Numbered from the stretch's first letter, positions 16,018 through 25,648 are shown. The stretch is DNA of 64,000 nt from Palsa-1150 sp964531095 (GCA_964531095.1 CAZHED010000008.1:1-64000); one strand, 5' to 3'. Numbers and translations: made by a program. Notes: generated by a model from the letters alone, not told the origin.

Positions 16018-19000
16018 ATGCGCTCGATGCAACGCGTTCGCGCGACGAGACTTCCGACATTCGAGTGGCGCACACGGTGTGTCCCGGTCTTGGGCCTCCT
16101 TCTCGCGGCCGCCGTGGTCCCCAACTGCGAGAGCGGGACACCGGCGGGACCCGTGAGTGTCAACACGCCGGACGTCAACAACAACGGCCGTCTCTCGATC
16201 GACAAGACGACGATCACCGGATCGCTCAACGGCGGAATGCTCCGCTTGACGATCCCGGTGCGCGCCGTGGACGCGGCCGGCGCGTCCGGCGTTCTGCACG
16301 TGCGCCTCATGGATGTCCAAGGCTCGAAGACGGCAGCCGAAGCCACCGTGCCATACTCGATTGGCCCGGGCGGATCCGCCAGCCTCCAAGCCGGGCTGAC
16401 CGCGCCGCTCGGAGTCCACGCCCAGGCCGATCTCGCGCTGTGGAGCGTTCGAGTCGAGGAGACCACGCCGACCCTGCTGCGCGTCACGCGCAGCCTGTTG
16501 CTCGTGGTCCCGCCGTATGATGTCCGGCTCGAAGGACCGAGCAAGGTCACCTTGGGAAAGGGCGCCAGCTACCGCGTTCGGGTAGAAGACGCGATCACGC
16601 GTGCGCCCGTCGCGATGGCGGCCGTGTCGCTGAACGTCGCCGGCAAGGATGGATCGAAGGTCACGGCCCTCACTGGCCAGACTAGCGCGACGGGCGAAGC
16701 GTTCTTTCCATTGATGCTCGCCCAGGCGGGCGACTTCCAGGTGAGCGCAGGGACTGTTCAAAACGGAATCGCCCCGATCGTCCAAGACTCGATCACCGTC
16801 TCGCCGATCGGACCGAAGATATTTCTCACGTCCGACAAGCCCATTTATCAGCCAGGCCAGACGTTGCACCTGCGGTCGCTCGCGCTGACGGCGCCGGACG
16901 ACAAGCCGCTCGCATCGGCCCCTGTCCTCTTCGAAGTCGAGGACGGCAAGGGCAACAAAGTCTTCAAACAGTCCGTGAACAGCGATGCCTATGGCATCGC
17001 CGCGACCACGTTCACCCTCGGCTCGCTCGTCAACACCGGCACGTTCAAGCTGCGGGCGACGACCGCCGCCACCCAAACCGAGAAGACCGTATCCGTCTCG
17101 ACGTACGCCCTGCCGAAGTTCGACGTCGCGGTGGCGACCGACAAGCCGTGGTATCGCGCGGGCGATCCGGTCGTGGGGACCGTCGACGCGCGGTATTTTT
17201 TCGGAAAGACCCTCGCGGCAGGCGGCGTGGTCGTCCAGGCTTCGTCGCTCGATGTGGGGCAGACCCCCTTTCAGAACGTGATGGGAACGCTCGACGCGTC
17301 GGGCCACTACCAGTTCAGCCTGATCCTGCCGTCACGCCTGGCCGGAACGCCGCTCGGGCTAGGGAATGCGACCGTGTCCCTCCACGTCGCCGTGACCGAC
17401 ACCGCGGGTCAGACAGTCGAAAAGGACGCGCTGCTGACCGTGTCGCCCGACGGAGTGAACGTCGCCCTCATCCCCGAATCCACCGAGATCGTCGCCGGCC
17501 TCGACAACGATCTGGACCTCTTCGTCACCGACCCGCTGGGAGCGCCCATCGCTGGTGCCGCCGCGGTCGTCGTGGCGCCGGACAGCAAGAGCTTCCCGGC
17601 GACGACGGACGCGTACGGGCAAGCCGCGGTCGTTTGGCACGCCCCGGACGATCTCTCCGCTTCGGGTGCGTTCCAAGTCCAAGTCACACCGGCGGCGGGC
17701 GCCGCAGTGCTCTCGAAATCGTTCTCCTTTACCCCCCAGGCCGGCACCCAGCACATCATCGTTCGCACCGACGCGTCGATTTACAAGCTCGGCGACACGG
17801 TGAAAGTCGACGTGCTGACGAGCGACACCACCCACGACGTCTTCGTCGACTGGATCAACGCGGGGCAGGCCGTCAGCATGCGCACCCTCGCTTCGACGGC
17901 CGGACACGCGACCTTTGCGCTGGCCATCGACGCGTCGCTCGTCGGAAGCAACCGCATCGATGCCTACGTGGTCGACACGTCGGGCAACGTGGTGCGCGGC
18001 GGGCGCACCGTCTTCGTGAAGACGGACAACGCGCTGTCGGTGGCGATGGCCCAAGACAAGCCGGTCTACGCGCCGGGCGATCCGGCCACGCTCACGTTTG
18101 CGGTCACCGATTCGCAGGGCAAGCCCGCCGTGGCCGCGCTGGGGGTCGAGATCGTCGACCAATCGGTGTTTTCCCTCGTCGACGCACACCCCGGCCTTCT
18201 GCGGAGCTTCTTCGACCTCGACTCGATCTATTCGACTCCTTCGTACGAGATCGCGGCGCCGCCGGTCGACTTCAGCACGCTCCTTTTTTCCGCGGACACC
18301 CAGCCGGGCGCCGCGCAGGCCCACCAGACGCTGACGAAAGCTTCGTTCGCCGCGCTCGGCGAGGGCTCGATCTCGGCGATTGCGCACGGCAGTTGGTCCG
18401 ACGTCGTCACCGCGGACAGCACGCTCCTTCAGCCGGCATACGCGGCGGAAACGGCGGCCCTCAGCGCCGCGCTACACAACGTGGGGACAGCGATTCTCGC
18501 GGAGCTCGACGCCCAGGGCTGCCCGAAGACCGGGTACTACTGCAATGCACTCGGGCAGACTCTGAGCGACGCATTCAACCAGCGACTGGTCGCGGCGTCC
18601 TTCACCGCGTCGGACTTCTGGGGCAACCCGCTCACGATGAACGCCCAGCAGTTCTTCTCGGCGCAGTTCACCAGCCGGGGCCCGGACGAGATCGCCGGCA
18701 CCGCCGACGACGACGTCATGCAAGTCGACCTGAGCGATCTCGTCGGCGGACAGTTCGGAGGCGGCGGCGTAACCGGAGCAGGCGGAGCTGCCCAAGGAGC
18801 AGCCGCCGGTGGCCCCGCTTTCGGTGCTCCCGTGAACGCCGGCGCCGGAGGCTCGGGCGGCGGGGGGGCGGCAGCGTCGGGAGCGGCACCGCCCGCGGAG
18901 GACGTGAGCAGCGCGCCGCGCGTCCGGTCGGACTTCCCCGAGACACTCTACGTCAATCCTTCGATCATCACGGGCCCCGACGGCGTCGCTTCGGTCAACG

Positions 19001-21027
19001 TGCCACTGGCCGACAACATCACCGAATGGCGCGTCTCGACGATGGCCAATTCGCCCGACGGCAAGCTCGGGGGCGGTGAGAGCGGGTTCAAGGTCTTTCA
19101 GGACTTCTTCGTCGACATCAATTTCCCGGCGACACTGACGCGGGGCGATCAAGTCAGCTTCCCGGTGGCGATCTACAACTACCTCACCACGGCGCAGACC
19201 GTTCAGCTCAGCCTCAAAGCCGACACCTGGTACACGCCGATGGGGACGACGGCGCTGTCGGTCGCGTTGCAGCCGGGGCAGGTGACCGGGGTTTCCTTCC
19301 CCGTTCGGGTCGACACGGTCGGGTTGCACTCCCTGACAGTCCAGGCAACCGGTACTTCGAAGAGCGACGCGGTCGCCCGGTCCGTGCAAGTTCTGCCCGA
19401 CGGCAAGCCCGTTGCGGAAGCGTTCTCCGGCGTGATTTCGGACGGCGCGGCTGCCGATCACGTCTTCCAGGTTCCCGCGGCCGAGGTCGCCGGGTCCCAG
19501 CAACTCTACGTCGAGGTCTATCCGGCGTTTCTCTCGCAAGTCGTGAACGGGATGGAAAGCCTGCTGCGCCAGCCCTCCGGCTGCTTCGAGCAGACCACGT
19601 CGACCACTTGGCCCAACGTGCTCGTTCTCTCGTATCTCACACGAACGAACAAGCTGACGCCGGAGATTCAGCTCAAGGCCGAATCGCTGATCTCGACCGG
19701 CTACCAGCGCCTCTTGACCTTCGAACACCCCGGCGGCGGCTTCTCCTGGTTCGGTACGCAGGATCCGGCCCCGTTCCTGTCGGTGACGGCGTTCGGCTTG
19801 ATGGAATTCGCCGATATGGCCAAGGTCGCCAACGTCGACGACGCGATGATCGCGCGGACGCGCGCCTGGCTGCTGGCGCAGCAGCAATCGGACGGCTCGT
19901 GGATCGGCGACCGCACCGAGTTCTTCAGCTTCAACGCGAGCACGGTCCGCAACACAGCATTCGTCCTCTGGGCGCTCGGAAGCGCCGGGTACCAGGGGCC
20001 GGAGGTCGACAAGGGGGTCGCCTATGTGCGCGCGCACGCCGGCGACGGGGGAACCGACGCGTACACGCTCGCGCTCATCGCCAACGCGCTCGAGATCTCG
20101 GCTCCGGGGGATCCCGCCAGCGCTTCGGTGTACAGCGCACTCGACGCGTTGAAGCAGGTTGCGGGAGACCAAGTCCACTGGGACACGGGAGGCACGCAAA
20201 CTTGCTTCTACCAGAGCGGATCGGACAGCAGTGTCGCGGCGACGGCGCTCGCCACGCATGCGCTCCTCCAGCGGGGCGGCTACCCGACGTCGGTCGAAGG
20301 CGCAATCAAGTATCTGACGGCCCAGAAAGACGCCAACGGCAACTTCGGGTCCACGCAAGCGACCGTCTGGACCCTCCGTGCGCTGCTGCTCGCCGCTAGC
20401 CAGGGCACCGACGGCGCCGTGGGAGCGCTAAACGTTCTCGTCGACGGCGTCGTCGCCAACACTCTGGCGCTCACCGCCGATCAGTCCGACGTGATGACGA
20501 CGGTCGATCTATCCGGTCAGGCCACCGCCGGGAGCCACGACGTGAGCGTCGCATTCGCCGGGACCGGGAAAGTGAGCTTCAACATGGTGGGCAAGTACAA
20601 CCTGCCCTGGAGCCTCGTGCCGCCACCGCCGGCCGGTCCGCTCGCGATCACGGTGACGTATGACAAGACGAGCCTCTACGTGGACGACACGGTGCAAGAG
20701 ACCGTGAACGTGCACAACAACGACACAAAGCTAACGCAGAACATGGTGCTTGCGACCGTCGGGATCCCTCCCGGATTCAGCGTGGTGACCGGCGACCTCG
20801 ACGCAATCGTTCAAGCGCACACCCTGTCCAAGTACGAAGTGACCGGGAAGCAGGTGGTCCTGTACATCTCGCAAATCGCCCCCGCGGGGAACGCAACCAT
20901 CCGGTACGGCCTGAACGCCACGATGCCTGTGCAAGCCAGCGACGGCGCGGCCGAGGCGCACCCGTACTACCAGCCGTCTCAAAGCGCCCACGCGGCGGCG
21001 CAGACGTTCAGCGTGTCGGCGCGGTAG
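16018..21027 (+). CDS. alpha-2-macroglobulin family lipoprotein with thioester
   Basis: This 1669-residue protein starts MRSMQRVRATRLPT and has a signal ending LLLAAAVVPNC (Cys37), which makes it a probable lipoprotein. It contains tandem MG beta-sandwich domains (for example FLTSDKPIYQPGQTLHLRSL), a Gly/Ala-rich bait-like linker at about residues 915-960, the A2M domain (FPETLYVNPSIITGPDG, then DNITEWRVSTMANSPDGKLG), the thioester site PSGCFEQTTS with Cys1189, and the all-helical thioester domain after it. Bacterial A2Ms are periplasmic or surface proteins that trap proteases. The usual partner, penicillin-binding protein 1C, is absent from this window. The ATG at 16018 was chosen because it exposes the signal; an in-frame ATG at 16027 is close. 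Confidence 0.92.
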   Translation: MRSMQRVRATRLPTFEWRTRCVPVLGLLLAAAVVPNCESGTPAGPVSVNTPDVNNNGRLSIDKTTITGSLNGGMLRLTIPVRAVDAAGASGVLHVRLMDVQGSKTAAEATVPYSIGPGGSASLQAGLTAPLGVHAQADLALWSVRVEETTPTLLRVTRSLLLVVPPYDVRLEGPSKVTLGKGASYRVRVEDAITRAPVAMAAVSLNVAGKDGSKVTALTGQTSATGEAFFPLMLAQAGDFQVSAGTVQNGIAPIVQDSITVSPIGPKIFLTSDKPIYQPGQTLHLRSLALTAPDDKPLASAPVLFEVEDGKGNKVFKQSVNSDAYGIAATTFTLGSLVNTGTFKLRATTAATQTEKTVSVSTYALPKFDVAVATDKPWYRAGDPVVGTVDARYFFGKTLAAGGVVVQASSLDVGQTPFQNVMGTLDASGHYQFSLILPSRLAGTPLGLGNATVSLHVAVTDTAGQTVEKDALLTVSPDGVNVALIPESTEIVAGLDNDLDLFVTDPLGAPIAGAAAVVVAPDSKSFPATTDAYGQAAVVWHAPDDLSASGAFQVQVTPAAGAAVLSKSFSFTPQAGTQHIIVRTDASIYKLGDTVKVDVLTSDTTHDVFVDWINAGQAVSMRTLASTAGHATFALAIDASLVGSNRIDAYVVDTSGNVVRGGRTVFVKTDNALSVAMAQDKPVYAPGDPATLTFAVTDSQGKPAVAALGVEIVDQSVFSLVDAHPGLLRSFFDLDSIYSTPSYEIAAPPVDFSTLLFSADTQPGAAQAHQTLTKASFAALGEGSISAIAHGSWSDVVTADSTLLQPAYAAETAALSAALHNVGTAILAELDAQGCPKTGYYCNALGQTLSDAFNQRLVAASFTASDFWGNPLTMNAQQFFSAQFTSRGPDEIAGTADDDVMQVDLSDLVGGQFGGGGVTGAGGAAQGAAAGGPAFGAPVNAGAGGSGGGGAAASGAAPPAEDVSSAPRVRSDFPETLYVNPSIITGPDGVASVNVPLADNITEWRVSTMANSPDGKLGGGESGFKVFQDFFVDINFPATLTRGDQVSFPVAIYNYLTTAQTVQLSLKADTWYTPMGTTALSVALQPGQVTGVSFPVRVDTVGLHSLTVQATGTSKSDAVARSVQVLPDGKPVAEAFSGVISDGAAADHVFQVPAAEVAGSQQLYVEVYPAFLSQVVNGMESLLRQPSGCFEQTTSTTWPNVLVLSYLTRTNKLTPEIQLKAESLISTGYQRLLTFEHPGGGFSWFGTQDPAPFLSVTAFGLMEFADMAKVANVDDAMIARTRAWLLAQQQSDGSWIGDRTEFFSFNASTVRNTAFVLWALGSAGYQGPEVDKGVAYVRAHAGDGGTDAYTLALIANALEISAPGDPASASVYSALDALKQVAGDQVHWDTGGTQTCFYQSGSDSSVAATALATHALLQRGGYPTSVEGAIKYLTAQKDANGNFGSTQATVWTLRALLLAASQGTDGAVGALNVLVDGVVANTLALTADQSDVMTTVDLSGQATAGSHDVSVAFAGTGKVSFNMVGKYNLPWSLVPPPPAGPLAITVTYDKTSLYVDDTVQETVNVHNNDTKLTQNMVLATVGIPPGFSVVTGDLDAIVQAHTLSKYEVTGKQVVLYISQIAPAGNATIRYGLNATMPVQASDGAAEAHPYYQPSQSAHAAAQTFSVSAR

Positions 21028-21042
21028 ACGTCCGTCGCGCCC

Positions 21043-22197
21043 TCAATGGACACAACGAACGAAGTTCATGTTCGACATGTCGCCAAAGTCCGAAAAGCCG
21101 GTGCTGAACGTGACGAACCAGCCGGCGCCGGGAGCGCCCGCATAAGGCGTCGCGGACCAAAAATGGTCCGCGGGGATGCCGGGAAAGGCGTCCGAGTCGA
21201 CGGTCGGCCCGGGCGAAGGCACGGAAAAGTCCACGATCGTGAGGAGCTCTTTCACCGTGGGAAGTCGCCACGTGGCGCCGTTCAGACTGAGGCTCGAGCA
21301 ATAGCTCACCGCGTCCGCTTGCGCATAGGTCGACGAGGGTGCGGCTCGCTGCCAAGTTAGCTTCGTGCTCGTGTCGCGGACCGTGCCGTTCGCGATTGCG
21401 TAATGGTCGAACGCCGATGCGTCGCCGACTCCTGCCTTGCCGGTACGCACGCAACGCACATAGCCGGATTCGAGCACGCCCGCGTATTGCGGCGCGCCTA
21501 CGTCGAAGACGACGCTCCATGCTTCTCCGTTGGCGCCGGCGGACGGGGTCGATGTCCAGAAGAAGCTCGATGGCGTGTCCGGGAAGATCGCGTTGTCGAT
21601 GCTCGAGCTGAATTGGCCCGGGTCGACGATCGACATCAGCTCGACGATCGACGGCACGCGCCAATCCGCGTAGCCGCCCAGGCTGAGCCCCGCGCAATAG
21701 GCGAAGCCGGCGCTCTGGATGTAGATCGTGGGGGAAACGACCTTCTGCCAGACAAGCCCCGTCACGTCGTCGGTCACCATGCCATCCCCGTTGTCGGTGT
21801 AGCTCTCCAGGTTGGGAGCGCCGGCAGTCACGTCGACCTGGCCGTTGGGCATCGGCCACGTCGCCCAGAGCGGACCTTCCAAGCCGCTGTCGCCCGCGCC
21901 GCCGTCGTCCGACCCGCTGCCGTCCGACGCCACCGCATCGGCGGTGCCTGCGCCCGCGCCACCCTCTCCCGAGCTGCCACCCTCGCTGCTCTCGTCCATG
22001 CCCCCGTCGCCGACGCCTGCATCCGAAGTGCCCGGGCTCCCTTCGTCCAGTCCGCCGCCATCGAGGAGGCTGGAGTCCGTGCTCGCGTCGCCCGTTTGAC
22101 GGAGACCGTCGCTCTCCGAACAGCCGATCGAACCCAGGACTGTGAAGGCAAGCACCGGACACGCCGTGACGAATCTTCGCAACAGCGACCGCCCCAC
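21043..22197 (-). CDS. DUF1566 lipoprotein with two repeats
   Basis: This 384-residue protein uses a GTG start at 22197, just upstream of a signal ending VLGSIGC (Cys26, lipoprotein). A Ser/Gly/Asp-rich linker of about 90 residues follows, then two DUF1566 units: VTDDVTGLVWQKVV...YADWRVPSIVELMSIVD and RDTSTKLTWQRAAP...GATWRLPTVKELLTIVD, each ending in a V-R-C motif (SGYVRCVR, MNFVRCVH). DUF1566 is a beta-rich extracellular domain that resembles the sulfatase-modifying/C-lectin fold and is frequent in myxobacterial surface lipoproteins. The gene converges on the macroglobulin gene with 15 bp between stops. The frame is open far upstream, but only this start gives an export signal. Confidence 0.82.
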   Translation of the reverse strand: MGRSLLRRFVTACPVLAFTVLGSIGCSESDGLRQTGDASTDSSLLDGGGLDEGSPGTSDAGVGDGGMDESSEGGSSGEGGAGAGTADAVASDGSGSDDGGAGDSGLEGPLWATWPMPNGQVDVTAGAPNLESYTDNGDGMVTDDVTGLVWQKVVSPTIYIQSAGFAYCAGLSLGGYADWRVPSIVELMSIVDPGQFSSSIDNAIFPDTPSSFFWTSTPSAGANGEAWSVVFDVGAPQYAGVLESGYVRCVRTGKAGVGDASAFDHYAIANGTVRDTSTKLTWQRAAPSSTYAQADAVSYCSSLSLNGATWRLPTVKELLTIVDFSVPSPGPTVDSDAFPGIPADHFWSATPYAGAPGAGWFVTFSTGFSDFGDMSNMNFVRCVH

Positions 22198-22382
22198 GCC
22201 GTGCCCATCACCGCCGCCCTTCGCCGTCCCACTCGAGCATGGTTTCCAAGCGTGAGCCACGTCGGAGTGGTAGCACACGGGCCTCGGCCCGCCGACATCG
22301 CGCGTCGTCGCGCCGCGCGCGGGCTTCGCTTCTCCGCAGATCGACCCACGACCCATTCGACCCACGACGATCGCCCGTCCGG

Positions 22383-23315
22383 TCAGCCCGCCCCCAGCCC
22401 CCGCATCGCTTCTCGAAAGTCTGGAGGAAGCGGAGCCTCGAAGCGCAACCGTATGCCCGTGAGCGGGTGCACGAAGCCGAGCACCCGGGCGTGCAGCGCC
22501 TGATGCCCCAGTTGCTCGCCCACTGCCCGCACGCGCTCGTCGCGTGGAGGCCTTCCGTACAGCGGATCTCCGAGAACCGGCGTACCCGACTCGGCGAGGT
22601 GCACGCGGATCTGGTGTGTACGCCCCGTCTCGAGCGTGCACTCGACGTGGGTCGTGCCGCACTGATGAGCGAGCGCGCGGACGTGCGTCACCGCTCGCCT
22701 TCCTTCGCGCACGTGCGTCGTGAACCGCAGGCGGTCGCGTGGATGGCGGCCGTGGAGCGTATCGAACGTGCGGCTCTTGGCATCGCCGACGACGATCGCC
22801 TCGTACGCGCGCTCGATCGTGTGCGCGCGAAACTGGACGGCGAGGGCTTCGCGCGCGCTCGCCGTCCGCGCCACGACCATCACCCCGCTGGTCCCCTTGT
22901 CGAGCCGGTGCACGATTCCCGGACGGTGGTTTCCCTGCGCATCGGTGACGTCGCGCTCGTCTTGGAGAAAGAGCCCCAGCGCCAGGAGGCCGTTGACCAG
23001 GGTTCCTCCGGCATGGCCGCGCGACGGGTGCACGACCAGGCCCGACGGCTTGTTCACGACCACGAGCAAGTCGTCCACATGAAGAACGCCGAAGCGCACG
23101 TCCGATTCCGCCACGGCCTCGCTCGCGGCCGGCGCAGGCGGGTCGACGATCACGCGATCGCCCTCGCGGACCCGCGCCGAGGCCGACCGCGCCGCCCCTT
23201 CGACCGTTACTCGCCCCTCGGCGATCCAGCGTTGGAGCTCCGTCCTCGACACCGCGAGCGCCTCGGCGAGGAAGCGGTCGAGCCTGCCGCCGCCCGCGCT
23301 GCGGGGGACGGCCAG
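22383..23315 (-). CDS. RluD-type 23S rRNA pseudouridine synthase, apparent CTG start
   Basis: The protein has an N-terminal S4 RNA-binding domain and a pseudouridine synthase domain with the catalytic motif HRLDKGTSGV. It isomerises uridines in 23S rRNA (RluA/RluC/RluD family). No ATG, GTG or TTG lies before the S4 segment RLDRFLAEALAVSRTELQRW. The only GTG in range (23252) would delete its first half. A CTG at 23315 has the strong Shine-Dalgarno AAGGGAG at 23325-23331, 9 nt upstream. With this start the protein has 310 residues and the catalytic aspartate is Asp139, the number of the catalytic aspartate of E. coli RluD. The stop of the previous gene (23330-23332) overlaps the Shine-Dalgarno, so the two genes are probably coupled. 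Confidence 0.85.
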   Translation of the reverse strand: MAVPRSAGGGRLDRFLAEALAVSRTELQRWIAEGRVTVEGAARSASARVREGDRVIVDPPAPAASEAVAESDVRFGVLHVDDLLVVVNKPSGLVVHPSRGHAGGTLVNGLLALGLFLQDERDVTDAQGNHRPGIVHRLDKGTSGVMVVARTASAREALAVQFRAHTIERAYEAIVVGDAKSRTFDTLHGRHPRDRLRFTTHVREGRRAVTHVRALAHQCGTTHVECTLETGRTHQIRVHLAESGTPVLGDPLYGRPPRDERVRAVGEQLGHQALHARVLGFVHPLTGIRLRFEAPLPPDFREAMRGLGAG

Positions 23316-23324
23316 ACAGATGCG

Positions 23325-23331
23325 CTCCCTT
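23325..23331 (-). promoter_or_regulatory. ribosome binding site that decides a CTG start
   Basis: On the minus strand AAGGGAG lies 9 nt before the CTG at 23315-23313. It overlaps the TAA stop of the upstream 87-residue gene, which suggests re-initiating ribosomes. No other Shine-Dalgarno of similar quality lies near the GTG at 23252. Confidence 0.6.
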
Positions 23332-23593
23332 ACCAGAGCTTGGATTTGACGTGCCCCTTGGCCTTGACCAGGATGTCAACGAGGGCGCGATCATAGAAGT
23401 TGCGAGGGTAAAGGTCGGGGGAAACACGGCGCTTGTAGAGCGCCCGCCCCTCCTCGATTTCCTCGGCCAACGAATCGAAGAGGTTGTCGTTTTGGATGCC
23501 GCCGACGATTTTGTCCTCGTTGTAAAGCGACAGGTCGCTGGCGATCGCGCGTGCAAGCCGGCGGGCGGCTTCCTCCGTTTCGATGAGCGGCAT
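23330..23593 (-). CDS. small conserved-looking protein, unknown
   Basis: This 87-residue protein starts with an ATG at 23593 (MPLIETEEAARRLAR); a TTG two codons upstream is an alternative. It is charged and helical in the first half (AIASDLSLYNEDKI) and ends in LYPRNFYDRALVDILVKAKGHVKSKLW. There is no signal or membrane segment, so it is probably cytoplasmic. Its stop codon overlaps the Shine-Dalgarno of the pseudouridine synthase, so the pair is likely co-translated. I recognise no family with certainty. It diverges from the fatty-acyl-AMP ligase gene with about 118 bp between starts. Confidence 0.65.
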   Translation of the reverse strand: MPLIETEEAARRLARAIASDLSLYNEDKIVGGIQNDNLFDSLAEEIEEGRALYKRRVSPDLYPRNFYDRALVDILVKAKGHVKSKLW

Positions 23594-23711
23594 GGGCAAA
23601 TGGTCGCCGAGCGGAGACCCCGTGTCAAAGAGCCCGCCACTTTGCCCCTAAGTTGCAGGATGCCCGCGGTTGGTTCGGCCGCAGAGCTCTGGTAAGAGCC
23701 GACGACGACCC

Positions 23712-25595
23712 ATGCAGCATCGGACCATCCCCCAGGCGATCGAAGACGCGGCGAAGGCCGAGCCCACACGCGGCTACCGCTTCGTCCCGGAGACGGGCGT
23801 GCAGGGAGTGGGCGGCCTGTCCGATCCCGCGTCGACACCCAGCCCTGGCGATATGCCGGGGGCGAGCGAAGCATCGTTCTCGTTCACGGCGGTCGAGCGA
23901 ATCAGCGCGCGCTTCGGGGGCGCGCTTCAGGCCCTCGGCCTGCGCAAAGGAGACCGCGTCGCTCTCATCCTTCCGACCAACGACGACTTCGTGCTCTGTT
24001 TCCTCGGGGCCATCCGTGCCGGTGTCATTCCGGTCCCGATTTACCCGCCGATGGCGCTCGGCCAGCTGCAAGCGTACCTCGACAACACGCGCCACATCGT
24101 CGCGAAGAGCGGCGCACGCGTGCTCGTGACGACGGCGAAGATCAAACGGCTGCTCGGCACGGTACAAGCTGCCTGCCCGGCGCTCGAGCAGGTCGTCGCC
24201 ATCGAAGGGATCCGCGAGTCGACCGAGCCACTCAAGGCGGAGAAGATCGGCCTCGAAGACGTCGCGCTGCTGCAATTCACGAGCGGCTCCACGTCCCGCC
24301 CGAAGGGCGTCGCCCTTACGCACGCGAACCTCGCGGCAAACGTGCAGTGCATCATGGTGGACGGCCTGCACATCACGCCCGAAGACGTCGGGGTGTCCTG
24401 GCTGCCGCTCTATCACGACATGGGGCTCATCGGCTTCGTGCTGGCGCCGATCTACCATCGGGTTCCCGTCGTGCACTTGCCTGCCCTTCTCTTTCTGAAG
24501 CGCCCGATCAGCTGGTTTCAGGCGGTGGCGCGGCACGGCGGGACGACGGCGTTCGCGCCGAACTTCGCGTATGCCCTTTGCGTCAAGCGCATCAAGGCAT
24601 CAGAGATCGAGGGGCTGGACCTCTCGCGCTGGCGCATCGCCGGGTGCGGCGCGGAGCCGATTCGGCCCGAAACGCTCGAAGCGTTCGCCACGGCGTTTGC
24701 GCCCACGGGATTCAAGAAAGAAGCGCTTTTGCCCTCGTACGGGATGGCCGAGTCGACCCTCGCCGTCGCCTTCTCGGCGCTGGGCAGCGGGATCCAAACC
24801 ATCGGCGTCGACGGGCCCTCCCTGTGGGAAACGGGCAAAGCCCGGATCGTCGCGGAAGACGACGATCTCGCCGTGCGGCTCGTTTCGTGCGGTCCAGAGT
24901 TCCCAGAGCACAAGATTCGCGTCTTCGACCCCGACGACGTGTCGAGCGATCGTCCGCTGCCCGAGCGGACCGTCGGCGAGATTCGCATCGAAGGGCCGAG
25001 CGTCATGCGCGGATATTGGGAAGACGCGGAGAGAACGCGCGAGTCCTTCGCGGGGCAATTCCTCCGCAGCGGCGACCTCGGATTCTTGCACGAGGGCCGC
25101 GTCTTCGTTTGCGGGCGAAGCAAGGAGGTCGTCATCGTCAACGGGCGCAACTACTACCCGCAAGACATGGAGTGGGAGGCGAGCAAGGTCACGGGCGTGC
25201 GCAAAGGAAACGTCGTTGCGTTCGGCGCTCGCGACCCGAGCGGGGTGGAGCGCGACCGCGAGCGCGTCGTGCTCGCGTTCGAGGTGCAGGAGCACGAGCG
25301 GATGGCGCAGTCGGCGAGCCTTGTCAGCGACGTGCGCAAGGCGGTGCAGGAGGGGATGGGATTGACTCTCGACGACGTCCTGGCGCTCCCGCCCGGCGCG
25401 CTGCCGAAGACGTCGAGCGGCAAGTTGCAACGAACGCGCACTCGCGAGCTCTATGAAACCGGAGAGCTGATGGGGCGGCCGTCGTCGCGAGAGCCAAACC
25501 GGATCGAGCTCGTCAAACACGCGGCGGCCAGCCAGCTGAGCTATCTCCGGCTCGCCGTGCTCGGTTCTCGCAAACGAAAAGACAAGGAAGAGTGA
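23712..25595 (+). CDS. fatty-acyl-AMP ligase (FAAL-type acyl adenylate synthetase)
   Basis: This 627-residue enzyme of the ANL superfamily has the phosphate loop LLQFTSGSTSRPKGVALTHANL, the motif YGMAESTLAVAF, RSGDLGFLHEGRVFVCGRSK and the C-terminal lysine region LPKTSSGKLQRTRTRELY. The spacing LPLYHDMGLIGFVLAPIY and the insertion after the GRSKEVVIVNGRNYYPQDME segment are typical of FAALs, which activate fatty acids as acyl-AMP and pass them to acyl carrier proteins instead of CoA. The start MQHRTIPQAIEDAAK at 23712 is chosen over the open upstream frame. No polyketide or peptide synthetase is adjacent, so it is an orphan loader; the acyl carrier protein at 10644 is one possible partner. Confidence 0.9.
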   Translation: MQHRTIPQAIEDAAKAEPTRGYRFVPETGVQGVGGLSDPASTPSPGDMPGASEASFSFTAVERISARFGGALQALGLRKGDRVALILPTNDDFVLCFLGAIRAGVIPVPIYPPMALGQLQAYLDNTRHIVAKSGARVLVTTAKIKRLLGTVQAACPALEQVVAIEGIRESTEPLKAEKIGLEDVALLQFTSGSTSRPKGVALTHANLAANVQCIMVDGLHITPEDVGVSWLPLYHDMGLIGFVLAPIYHRVPVVHLPALLFLKRPISWFQAVARHGGTTAFAPNFAYALCVKRIKASEIEGLDLSRWRIAGCGAEPIRPETLEAFATAFAPTGFKKEALLPSYGMAESTLAVAFSALGSGIQTIGVDGPSLWETGKARIVAEDDDLAVRLVSCGPEFPEHKIRVFDPDDVSSDRPLPERTVGEIRIEGPSVMRGYWEDAERTRESFAGQFLRSGDLGFLHEGRVFVCGRSKEVVIVNGRNYYPQDMEWEASKVTGVRKGNVVAFGARDPSGVERDRERVVLAFEVQEHERMAQSASLVSDVRKAVQEGMGLTLDDVLALPPGALPKTSSGKLQRTRTRELYETGELMGRPSSREPNRIELVKHAAASQLSYLRLAVLGSRKRKDKEE

Positions 25596-25613
25596 GCCCA
25601 TTAGCGACCCCGT

Positions 25614-25648
25614 TTAGAACGGGTTGCAACTTAGAACCATTCTCGTTA
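25614..25648. promoter_or_regulatory. candidate Fur/PerR-type operator
   Basis: Upstream of the Fur-family gene the heptamer TTAGAAC occurs twice, at 25614-25620 and 25631-25637, and the second copy runs into an AGAA/TTCT inverted pair. The AT content is higher than around it. Autoregulation by Fur/PerR proteins through such boxes is common, but the match to known boxes is weak and this is only a pointer. Confidence 0.25.

Noticed and set aside
18472..20358. Long minus-strand frame of 628 codons
   Set aside because: It lies antisense to the macroglobulin gene and has arginine-rich, shadow-like composition.
22198..23874. Upstream extension of the DUF1566 protein
   Set aside because: It runs antisense through the pseudouridine synthase and small protein and lacks any domain; a signal peptide begins at 22197.
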